From Nevskia ramosa DSM 11499 (GTDB taxonomy: Bacteria; Pseudomonadota; Gammaproteobacteria; Nevskiales; Nevskiaceae), in contig NZ_ATVI01000005.1 of the NCBI RefSeq assembly GCF_000420645.1, positions 1,224,357 through 1,288,356 of the forward strand: 64,000 bases of DNA, read 5' to 3'. Position numbers and translations under genes: made by a program. The first letter of the stretch is position 1. Each line of letters starts with the position of its first letter. The notes below the pieces were generated by a model that saw nothing but the letters and a program-made list of their open reading frames with translations, was not told the origin of the DNA and ran no database searches. Of the stretch, positions 15,928 to 24,431 are shown in pieces.

Positions 15928-18183
15928 ATGAATATTCAGACATTTTCAAGAATACTGCGCGCATTTGCCGACACGCCCACGGATATTGACCTATCGAGGG
16001 GGCGCCTTTATGTCCAAGTTCGGGACGAGGTGATTGAAGCTGAACTATCTGAACGAGGCGGCGAATTATTTGTCACTGAAAATGGAGATCGAACCTCCGC
16101 TGGAAAATGGGTAGTTTCCAGAATTGCCAGACTGCCAATACTGGCCGAGAAAATTGCAAATAGTGTTGAAGTGCCGAGCACATTCGTTGCCCCCGCCGGC
16201 AAAGTGCTTGATCAATTTGAGAGGTCACAATCAGTCGACGAGAGAGCATGCGGGAATGTAATCGATGAACTTCGATCTTCGCTAGACCAACGACTGGCGG
16301 GATTCACGTCTGCAACCTATCTGACATCCGACGCTGGAGAGGGAAAAACAACAACTATTAATTCTCTCGCTCGCGCGCAAGCAAAAGCATTCAAAGAAAA
16401 AACAACTGACTGGCTTTTGGTCCCAATCCCTCTGGGCGGAAAGGCATTTTTGCATTTCGATGACGTGGTCGTTGCTGCATTGGTTAACAGGTATCGTTTT
16501 CCATTTTACTACTACGAAGCATTCATTGAGCTCGTTCGCCTCGGCGTTCTTGTCCCTGCTTTCGACGGCTTTGAAGAAATGTTCATTGAAACTGCTTCTG
16601 GCGAGGCAGTTTCGGCGCTCGGGTCGATGCTGAATGCGCTGGAGTCAGAGGGAAGTATCGTAATTGCCGCACGTAAAGCATACTTCGAGTATCAAAGCTT
16701 CCGAACGCAAGCAAAGCTGTTCGACTCGATCGGAAAAATTGAGGTTGCATTCAGTAGAATTTCACTGGATCGATGGAGGCAGAAACAGTTTCTTGAGCTG
16801 GCGAATAGTTGGGGAATTCATGACGCAAATGCCCTTTACGAAGCTCTTGCTCAGAGATTGGGCAAGGATCATCCTCTGCTTACTCGCGCTGTTCTCGCCT
16901 CGAGATTAATCGAGGAAGCTATTCAAGCAGAAAGTGTCGATCACTTAATTCAGCGGTTAGGAAATTCACCGCAAGATTATTTTTATTCTTTTGTAACTGC
17001 CATTGTTGAACGTGAGGCTAAGGAGAAATGGACGGATAAATCCGGCGAGCCATTCAAGCCGCTACTTTCAGTAGAAGAGCATCATGAGTTGCTATCGATG
17101 GTCTCGGCGGAGATGTGGAATTCCGGTGTGGAATCACTGCGAGCCGATGTACTAGACGTTGTTAGTGAAATATTTTGTGACCGTCGGGGAGCGGCCGTCA
17201 CTCGCCAAGTGAAGGAGCGACTCAAGCAGCACGCTTTGATCACCGTTAGCCAAGCGCACCGCGGTCAATACGCCTTCGATCACGAGGACTTCAGGAAATT
17301 TTACTTGGGTGAAAGTCTGGGTAGCGCTATGGTTCGCCTCCGCTCGATTGATGTTCATTCAATTTTGAAGGCTGGTTCGCTTTCGGCAATCACGGTGGAA
17401 CAAGCATGCTTACTCGTGGCTCGGAACCAAGGTGACATCGTCGCGGTTCTTAAGCTCGTTCAGAATCTGGCATCGGGCGATCTGCTGCTGTCTTACGTTC
17501 GTGAAAACGCAGGGGCAATTGCGATGTACCTGATTTCGGCGCACGATCTGCAGCATGTCACTGTTGCTAAGATGACGTTGGTAAGCTCGGCACTAGCGTC
17601 TCGCCAGCTAAAAAATATTTCCTTTGAAGACTGCTACTTTCAACCAACGAGCACTTCCGGTTCGAGGCTCCAGAATTGCACGTTTTTTCGCTGCGAGTTT
17701 GAGAGACTGGAGCTCGGTCCTGAGATCCAATCGGCCACGATGGTCGACTGTCAAGTCCCGAATGTGGTTTTACTAGAAGAAGACCGTCAGCTTTTCAGTC
17801 CAGCTGAGATCTCCTACGCTCTACAGGATATTGGGTTTTCGATTAGCGAGCAGAACCAACAGTCCTTGCAGTTTCAATCGATCGTATCGAACGTGCACAA
17901 TGACGATATCGAGCTCCTGCAACGTGCACTTCGAATATTCCTGCGATCGACTCAGATCAACGAAGGCACGATAAGGGTCCGCTTGGGTACTCGCTCAAAT
18001 GACTTCTTCGACAACTTATTACCGCGATTGCTGGCTCACGGAGTGATGGAGGAAGTCCTATACCGAGGAAATGGAGTGCAACGGCGATTCAAGGTGAGCG
18101 TCCGCATGGAGAATATTCAGTACGCTTTAAATCACTGCGGTAACAACCTCGAAAAATTTTTTGAGGAAGTTAAATTCGATTAA
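15928..18183 (+). CDS. NACHT/STAND-like P-loop NTPase paired with the NYN nuclease
   Basis: A 751-residue protein. About 125 unassigned residues precede a P-loop S-D-A-G-E-G-K-T (134-141; Ser replaces the first Gly), a Walker B L-V-P-A-F-D-G-F-E-E (208-217) and a sensor-like I-V-I-A-A-R-K (244-250). DG-x-x-E after the Walker B aspartate is the NACHT pattern. Residues 450-464 (F-D-H-E-D-F-R-K-F-Y-L) match the F-x-H-x-x-F element common in STAND helical domains. Residues about 556-612 look like degenerate pentapeptide repeats, and the C-terminus (about 620-751) is probably a winged-helix or sensor domain. No transmembrane segment. With the upstream nuclease it forms an apparent two-gene operon of foreign composition; a role in phage defence is inference. 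Confidence 0.75.
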   Translation: MNIQTFSRILRAFADTPTDIDLSRGRLYVQVRDEVIEAELSERGGELFVTENGDRTSAGKWVVSRIARLPILAEKIANSVEVPSTFVAPAGKVLDQFERSQSVDERACGNVIDELRSSLDQRLAGFTSATYLTSDAGEGKTTTINSLARAQAKAFKEKTTDWLLVPIPLGGKAFLHFDDVVVAALVNRYRFPFYYYEAFIELVRLGVLVPAFDGFEEMFIETASGEAVSALGSMLNALESEGSIVIAARKAYFEYQSFRTQAKLFDSIGKIEVAFSRISLDRWRQKQFLELANSWGIHDANALYEALAQRLGKDHPLLTRAVLASRLIEEAIQAESVDHLIQRLGNSPQDYFYSFVTAIVEREAKEKWTDKSGEPFKPLLSVEEHHELLSMVSAEMWNSGVESLRADVLDVVSEIFCDRRGAAVTRQVKERLKQHALITVSQAHRGQYAFDHEDFRKFYLGESLGSAMVRLRSIDVHSILKAGSLSAITVEQACLLVARNQGDIVAVLKLVQNLASGDLLLSYVRENAGAIAMYLISAHDLQHVTVAKMTLVSSALASRQLKNISFEDCYFQPTSTSGSRLQNCTFFRCEFERLELGPEIQSATMVDCQVPNVVLLEEDRQLFSPAEISYALQDIGFSISEQNQQSLQFQSIVSNVHNDDIELLQRALRIFLRSTQINEGTIRVRLGTRSNDFFDNLLPRLLAHGVMEEVLYRGNGVQRRFKVSVRMENIQYALNHCGNNLEKFFEEVKFD

Positions 18184-18205
18184 CTGTCGATAACGTTTGT
18201 GGCGA

Positions 18206-18227
18206 AAGATCGCACGGACGCGATCTT
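18206..18227. terminator. Hairpin after the NTPase gene, possible terminator
   Basis: AAGATCGC and GCGATCTT form a perfect 8-bp stem around a 6-base loop, starting 22 bases after the NTPase stop codon. There is no T-run, so it is a weak intrinsic terminator candidate. Confidence 0.35.
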
Positions 18228-18336
18228 ACGCGACGCCGCGAACGAGTAAGCGGCAGGATCTCGGCTTTACCGTCAACCACAAGGCTGTGGACTTGTTGCG
18301 TGACGTGATCCTCAACGTTGCTGCCCGTCACTTAAG

Positions 18337-18357
18337 GGTTCGCAAGGCTTGCGAACC
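18337..18357. repeat. Near-perfect palindrome at the right edge of the island
   Basis: Arms GGTTCGCAAG and CTTGCGAACC, 10 bp each, are perfectly complementary around a single G. It lies 10 bases before the DUF2277 start codon. It could be an operator, a hairpin affecting translation, or a remnant of the insertion event. Confidence 0.55.
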
Positions 18358-18367
18358 GGAGCGCCCC

Positions 18368-18640
18368 ATGTGCCGAAACATCCGCCCCCTACACAACTTT
18401 GAGCCGCCGGCGACGGAGGACGAAGTGCGTGCCGCGGCGCTGCAATTCGTCCGCAAGCTCAGCGGCTACAACACGCCGTCGAAGATCAATGAAGTGGCGT
18501 TTGGGCGCGCCGTCGACGAGATCAGCGCAGCGGCAGCGCGGCTGATCGATTCGTTGGTGACTCTCAGCCCGCCGAAGAATCGCGATGTGGAACGCGAGAA
18601 GACGGCGCTGCTGTCGGCGCAGCGCTTCGGTACACGATGA
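18368..18640 (+). CDS. DUF2277 family protein
   Basis: A 90-residue protein beginning M-C-R-N-I-R-P-L-H-N-F-E-P-P-A-T, the characteristic opening of the DUF2277 family, with R-K-L-S-G-Y-N-T-P-S-K-I-N later. The family has no established function. ATG 18368 follows a palindrome; the frame is open further upstream, but the family begins at M-C-R-N. The stop overlaps the ATG of the next gene (ATGA), so the two are translationally coupled. Confidence 0.88.
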   Translation: MCRNIRPLHNFEPPATEDEVRAAALQFVRKLSGYNTPSKINEVAFGRAVDEISAAAARLIDSLVTLSPPKNRDVEREKTALLSAQRFGTR

Positions 18641-19743
18641 GGCGACTGTGGCGGGCCTTGTGCAGCCTTGGTCTGCTGGCGCTTGCGGCCTGTAGCGGCA
18701 CGCCTGAACTGCCGGAAGGACCGACGCTCAGCCCGACCCAGGCCCGCGCGCTGATCGAACGATTGCTGCCGGAGCGCATCGCTGATCGGAGCGGCTGGGC
18801 TGTCGATATCTACGCAAGCTTCGCGGCAATGGAACTGGCGCCGACGCCGTCGAACGTCTGTTCGGTGATCGCGGTCGCCGAGCAGGAATCGGGTTTTCAG
18901 GTCGATCCGGCGGTGCCCGGTCTCGCGGCCATCGCCTGGAAGGAGATCGACACTCGGGCTGCCGCGCACAGCCTGCCGAAGCTGGTGGTGCATACCGCGC
19001 TGCGGGTGAACTCGCCGGATGGCCGCAGCTATGCCGAGCGCATCGATGCTGCGAAGACCGAGCGCGAGCTGAGCGAGATCTTCGATGACCTGATCGGCTC
19101 GCTGCCGCTGGGCCGCACGTTCTTTGCCGATCGCAACCCTGTGCGTACTGGCGGACCGATGCAGGTCAGCATCGCTTATGCGGAGCAGCAGGCTGAGCGA
19201 CGGCCGTATCCGTATCCAGTCGATCAGTCGCTTCGCCGCGAAGTGTTCACGCGGCGCGGCGGGCTGTATTTCGGCATTGCCCATTTGCTCGACTATCCGG
19301 CCAGCTATCAGGACCCGATCTATCGCTTCGCCGATTTCAACGCCGGCCATTACGCCAGCCGCAACGCGGCGTTCCAGAGCGCGCTGAGTCTGTTGTCCGG
19401 CATTCCGCTGGCGCTCGATGGCGATCTGCTGCGCATCGGTGGCGAGGACGACAAGCCGGGCCAGACCGAACTGGCGGCGCGGGTGCTGGCCAAGCGTCTG
19501 GACATGAGCAACGGCGATATCCGCGACGATCTGCAGCGCGGTGATGACGCGAAGTTCGAGCGCAGCACGCTCTACGAACAGGTGTTCGAACGTGCCGAGC
19601 AGGCCGAAGGCCGGCCGCTGCCGCGCGCCGTGTTGCCGCAGATCCAGCTCAAGAGCCCGAAGATCACTCGCAAGCTGACCACCGACTGGTTCGCCAAGCG
19701 GGTGGACGAGCGCTACAAGCGCTGCCTGCTGCGAGCGCCGTGA
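18637..19743 (+). CDS. DUF1615 family lipoprotein
   Basis: A 368-residue exported lipoprotein: signal peptide with lipobox A-L-A-A-C, Cys 19. The region V-A-E-Q-E-S-G-F resembles the catalytic-glutamate neighbourhood of lysozyme-like transglycosylases, and G-G-P-M-Q-V-S and F-A-D-F-N-A-G-H-Y also fit that fold, so cleavage of peptidoglycan is possible but not shown. Overlaps the DUF2277 stop by 4 bases. Confidence 0.82.
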   Translation: MRRLWRALCSLGLLALAACSGTPELPEGPTLSPTQARALIERLLPERIADRSGWAVDIYASFAAMELAPTPSNVCSVIAVAEQESGFQVDPAVPGLAAIAWKEIDTRAAAHSLPKLVVHTALRVNSPDGRSYAERIDAAKTERELSEIFDDLIGSLPLGRTFFADRNPVRTGGPMQVSIAYAEQQAERRPYPYPVDQSLRREVFTRRGGLYFGIAHLLDYPASYQDPIYRFADFNAGHYASRNAAFQSALSLLSGIPLALDGDLLRIGGEDDKPGQTELAARVLAKRLDMSNGDIRDDLQRGDDAKFERSTLYEQVFERAEQAEGRPLPRAVLPQIQLKSPKITRKLTTDWFAKRVDERYKRCLLRAP

Positions 19744-19768
19744 TTGGCTCGCGCCAAGTGTTCGATGT

Positions 19769-20737
19769 TCAGCCGAGCAGCAGCCAGAGCCAGACCGGCA
19801 GCACCGCGAAGTAGAGCAGGGTGGTCGCCACCAGCACCGAGGCGAGCAGTTCAGTATCCAGCCCGTAGCGTTCGGACAGCATCACCGTCGCCATCATCGT
19901 CGGCATGCCGGCCAGCAGGATGATCGAGACCGACAACTCGCTGCGGCCGAGGAACGGCAGGCACAGCGCGGCGACCAGCGCCGGCATCAGCACCAGCTTG
20001 AGCAGGCAGGCCACGGCGAGCAGGCCGGGGCGCTTGCGCAGCGCTGCAGGCGACAGCGACATGCCGATGGTCAGCAGCATCGCCGGCACCGCGGCCTGGC
20101 CGAGCAGTTCGGCGGTACGGTCGATGACGATGGGGTTCGGCAGCCCGAGCAGGTTCACCGCGAAGCCGGCGGCGAAGGCCCAGACCGGCGGCAGGCGCGA
20201 GAAGCTGCGGAGGAAGGTCGCGAGGCTGAAGCCGTCGCCGCCACCCTCGACCTTGCCCCAGGCGCTGGCCAGGCCGGCGCCGAAGCTCCAGAACAGCATC
20301 GAGACGCCGAGGATGTCGGCATAGACGGCGAAGCGCGCCGCTTCGTCGCCGTACAAGGGCTGCAGCACCGACAGACCGATCGACAGGATGTTGCCGAACG
20401 AGCAGGCAATGATCAGCGCGCCGAGCTGCCGCCGCGCGAGTTGTTGAAACAGGCCGCTGCGCGCGAACACCAGCCAGGCCAGCGCGGCGGCGATCAGCAG
20501 ACCCACCCAGGTGTACAGCGGCACCCAGAAGAAATCCGCGCCGAACCGCGCGTGGCTGACCACGTGATAGGCCAGCCCCGGATAGAACGCGTACATCACC
20601 AGCAGGTTGATCGCACGGCGCGCCTGCAGCGCATCGAGGCCACCCGGCGCGGTGAGCTTCCACAGATAACCGAAGGCGATCAGCAGGGCGATGGGGGCAA
20701 GACTTTCGCCCAGCGAAATCAGCAGGTGTTCGGACAT
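19769..20737 (-). CDS. AEC-family (auxin efflux carrier-like) permease
   Basis: Inner-membrane transporter of 322 residues with about 10 hydrophobic helices. The two-half inverted pattern (M-Y-A-F-Y-P-G-L-A-Y-H early, L-G-L-P-N-P-I-V-I-D midway, then S-L-S-P-A-A-L and a final membrane block) is typical of AEC proteins, which export or import small carboxylates. ATG 20737 gives a membrane protein starting close to helix 1; an upstream extension in the frame is not hydrophobic. It converges on the DUF1615 gene. Substrate unknown. Confidence 0.85.
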   Translation of the reverse strand: MSEHLLISLGESLAPIALLIAFGYLWKLTAPGGLDALQARRAINLLVMYAFYPGLAYHVVSHARFGADFFWVPLYTWVGLLIAAALAWLVFARSGLFQQLARRQLGALIIACSFGNILSIGLSVLQPLYGDEAARFAVYADILGVSMLFWSFGAGLASAWGKVEGGGDGFSLATFLRSFSRLPPVWAFAAGFAVNLLGLPNPIVIDRTAELLGQAAVPAMLLTIGMSLSPAALRKRPGLLAVACLLKLVLMPALVAALCLPFLGRSELSVSIILLAGMPTMMATVMLSERYGLDTELLASVLVATTLLYFAVLPVWLWLLLG

Positions 20738-20853
20738 TTCGGAACGTCGGGAATCAGGCGGGCTGCTGCGGGGCAGCCGAAACGCAGTTGGATGGGAAGA
20801 GATGATGCAGCAGTTGACTGGTCTGGAGCGGCAAGCTGGTCCGCCCTCATTGA

Positions 20854-21852
<999 letters not shown>

Positions 21853-21921
21853 GGCAGCGAAGGGCTTGGGGTCGAGTGCGAAAGGTATGCTGGCCCGCAC
21901 TCCCTGACGTTCGAACCTCCG

Positions 21922-22614
21922 ATGCGCAATCTGGACTTCACTTCCTGGCAGTCACTGATCTCGACCTTGCTGGGGCTGGCGGTCATCACCCTGATCGGGG
22001 TCGGCATCCGCATCATGGTGATGCAGACGATCCAGCAGCGCCGCGAGCGGGAAAACCGGCAGATCAACGAGCGCCTGCGCATCCTGATCGCCGCCTACAA
22101 GACGCTGGGCGGCTCGTTCACCGGCGAGCTGATGGTCGATCCGTTTCATCTGCGCGACCTGAAACGCCGCAGCGAGGAAAGCGGCGAGGCCGAGCTGCCA
22201 GCCCCGAGTGAACGGGCCCGGCGCATGCGCGATGCCGTCGAGGCGGCGCTGTCGGACATCGTGCTGCTCGGTACCGAAGAGCAGGTCGCCCTGGCGGCGC
22301 AAGCCGCCAGCGAACTGGTCGCGGGCCGACGCATCGAAACGGCGGCCTTGGTCGTTTCACTGCGCAACTTCATTCGTGGCGTGCTGGACCTCGAACCGGT
22401 CGCGGCGAGCGTGTCCATCCCCAAGCAGGGTCCTTCGCGTCCCGGCGCCGGCTCGAAGGACAAGGGCGAGAAAGGCAAGGACGACGCGCGTGGCGGCAAA
22501 GGCGGCGGGGGCGGCAATGACGGAATGGGCGCTGGTGCCGGTGTCGGCCTCGGCGCCGGTCTGGGGATCGGTGCGCAGGGCTTGTCGAACGACGACCATG
22601 ATCCTGGCCGCTAG
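21922..22614 (+). CDS. Uncharacterised membrane-anchored protein with glycine-rich tail
   Basis: A 230-residue protein I do not recognise. Residues about 10-33 form one transmembrane helix, followed by a charged helix (Q-Q-R-R-E-R-E-N-R-Q) and a mostly helical domain to about residue 155. The last 60 residues are low complexity: a Lys/Gly/Asp-rich stretch, then alternating G-A-G/G-L-G repeats. The body is probably cytoplasmic. It lies just upstream of a Crp/Fnr regulator on the same strand (36-base gap). No function is assigned. Confidence 0.6.
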   Translation: MRNLDFTSWQSLISTLLGLAVITLIGVGIRIMVMQTIQQRRERENRQINERLRILIAAYKTLGGSFTGELMVDPFHLRDLKRRSEESGEAELPAPSERARRMRDAVEAALSDIVLLGTEEQVALAAQAASELVAGRRIETAALVVSLRNFIRGVLDLEPVAASVSIPKQGPSRPGAGSKDKGEKGKDDARGGKGGGGGNDGMGAGAGVGLGAGLGIGAQGLSNDDHDPGR

Positions 22615-22650
22615 GTCTTCGATCGAGCGCATGGCACTCGCCCTTTGCCC

Positions 22651-23358
22651 ATGACGTTACTCGACAGCCTGCACAACTTCGTCGATGCGCTGCCGTCGCC
22701 GGTGCGTGCAGCGCTGGATGCGGTCAGCATCAGCCGCAGCTTGCCGGCGGAGAGCCGCCTGCTTCGCGCCGGCACTTTGCCGAAAGAGGTTTTCCAGATC
22801 ATCGACGGGCGCGTGAAGTACAGCGCCTGGGACCACCTCGGCCGGGAGACCGTGCTGACCTACATGACGCGTGGCGATTGGATGGGGCTGTCCGAGATGT
22901 TCACCGAGCTGCCGTCGGCCTGGAACGTCGTGGCGCAGTCGCCGGTCATCGTGCGGGTGATCAAGCGCCATGACTTTCTTCGATTGATCGACGAGCATCC
23001 GGAGCTGTCGCGGCAGCTGCTGAAGATGTTTGCGCTGCGCTTCAGCCTGCATCGTCTGTTCGGGCTCGATCACAGCGCACTGTCCTTGAAGGAGCGGCTG
23101 GTCAAGATGCTGTACTTCCTGTCCTTCAGCTACGAGAAGGAGGCTGCGGACGATCAGGCCGTGTTCATGAAGCTGTCGCAGGAAGAGCTGGGCAAGATCG
23201 TCGGTGCCTCGCGCCAGAAGCTCAACCCGGCGCTGAAGTCGCTGGAGCGGGAACAGATGCTGGACGTGCACATCGGCGGCGTCAGCCTGCGCAGCCGCAC
23301 GGCCATCGTCCAGCGCTATGGCCATCTTCTGCATGCTGTCGAGCCGCCATCCCGCTGA
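22651..23358 (+). CDS. Crp/Fnr-family transcriptional regulator
   Basis: A 235-residue regulator with an N-terminal cyclic-nucleotide-binding-like beta-barrel (F-Q-I-I-D-G-R-V-K, R-G-D-W-M-G-L-S-E-M-F) and a C-terminal winged helix with recognition region S-Q-E-E-L-G-K-I-V-G-A-S-R-Q-K-L-N. There is no N-terminal cysteine set for an Fe-S cluster, so it is not a classical Fnr. ATG 22651 is used; TTG 22645 is 6 bases earlier. Likely target: neighbouring genes (inference). Confidence 0.9.
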   Translation: MTLLDSLHNFVDALPSPVRAALDAVSISRSLPAESRLLRAGTLPKEVFQIIDGRVKYSAWDHLGRETVLTYMTRGDWMGLSEMFTELPSAWNVVAQSPVIVRVIKRHDFLRLIDEHPELSRQLLKMFALRFSLHRLFGLDHSALSLKERLVKMLYFLSFSYEKEAADDQAVFMKLSQEELGKIVGASRQKLNPALKSLEREQMLDVHIGGVSLRSRTAIVQRYGHLLHAVEPPSR

Positions 23359-23496
23359 TGCGTTGCTGTCACTTCGGTGACAGCGCAACGCAGCACTGGC
23401 CTGACAAACTCCGCGCACGCTGCTGGTGGCCATCATGGTCCTGGCCCGATTACCAGAAGGCTCGTTCAAGAGCCGAAGACCCCGAGGAGAATGCCC

Positions 23497-24423
23497 ATGC
23501 CCGTCATCACGAAATCCTTCGCCGACTTTCCGAAGGAGCACGCCTTCCGCCACCCGATGAAGCCGGGTGGGCGAGAGTCGCTGGCCCACATGCTGATGTT
23601 CCCGGAGCACGGCATCGCCGGCTTCATCTATCCCACCGTGCTCGCCGATGGTCATGCCAAGGGCAGGGCGACCCTGTTCGGGCCGGGGCTGAAGGAGCCG
23701 ATCCACGAGCAGATCGACGAAGAAGTGGCGGCCACGCTGAACTTCGACAACTGGACTTCCGGCCCGCTGCGGATGGCGGTGATCGAGCCGCATCAGCGGG
23801 TCGATCTCGCCTGGGATGGCGAGCGCATCAAGTTCGATGGCCACTTCGAAGCGTTGCATCCGCCGTATGCCTTCAGCTCGCATCCGGACGGCAACCCGCC
23901 GTATTACGGCGACGATCGCACCGAGCAGCATGGCCGCCTGAAGGCGACGCTCGAAGTGGACGGCCGCAAGATGAAGGGCGACGGCTACCTGATCCGCGAT
24001 CACTCCTGGGGGCCGCGCATCTGGGGCCTGAACCAGCACTACAAGTGGTTCCACGCCACCACCGAGCGCTGCTCGATCCACTTCTTCGAAATGCTGTCCT
24101 TCGGCCGCCGCCAGGTCCGCGGCTTCCTGCATCAGGACGGCGTGATGCGCCATCTGACCGACGTCAGCTACGACTTCACCTACGACGATCAGATGATGCA
24201 GAAGACCTTCCAGGCCACGGTCACCGATACCGATGGCCGCAAGCTGCGGGTCGACTGCAAGGCCTTCGCCAACATCCAGCTCGAATTCGATCCGATGGTC
24301 TATCTCAACGAGGCCGCGCTGACGCTTGAGATCGACGGCCAGACCGGCACCGGCTGGTGCGAGTTCTGCTGGAACCGCAACTACTACACGTTCGCGCGCG
24401 ACTACGTGAAGCAGTACGGCTGA
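23497..24423 (+). CDS. Uncharacterised protein, possibly lipocalin-like (CrtC/AttH or DUF7064/7065 type)
   Basis: A 308-residue cytoplasmic protein with alternating strand-like blocks. D-H-S-W-G-P-R-I-W-G-L and W-F-H-A-T-T-E-R are reminiscent of hydratase-like double-lipocalin proteins related to CrtC and AttH, but I am not certain of the family. Two start ATGs lie 6 bases apart; 23497 has GAGGAGA at proper spacing, whereas 23491 is too close to it. It converges on the MalT-like regulator, 8 bases apart. Confidence 0.6.
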   Translation: MPVITKSFADFPKEHAFRHPMKPGGRESLAHMLMFPEHGIAGFIYPTVLADGHAKGRATLFGPGLKEPIHEQIDEEVAATLNFDNWTSGPLRMAVIEPHQRVDLAWDGERIKFDGHFEALHPPYAFSSHPDGNPPYYGDDRTEQHGRLKATLEVDGRKMKGDGYLIRDHSWGPRIWGLNQHYKWFHATTERCSIHFFEMLSFGRRQVRGFLHQDGVMRHLTDVSYDFTYDDQMMQKTFQATVTDTDGRKLRVDCKAFANIQLEFDPMVYLNEAALTLEIDGQTGTGWCEFCWNRNYYTFARDYVKQYG

Positions 24424-24431
24424 ACCTAGCC

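Noticed and set aside
18206-18227. The hairpin after the NTPase gene as a confident terminator.
   Set aside because: Stem is only 8 bp and no T-run follows. Kept only as a weak terminator candidate.
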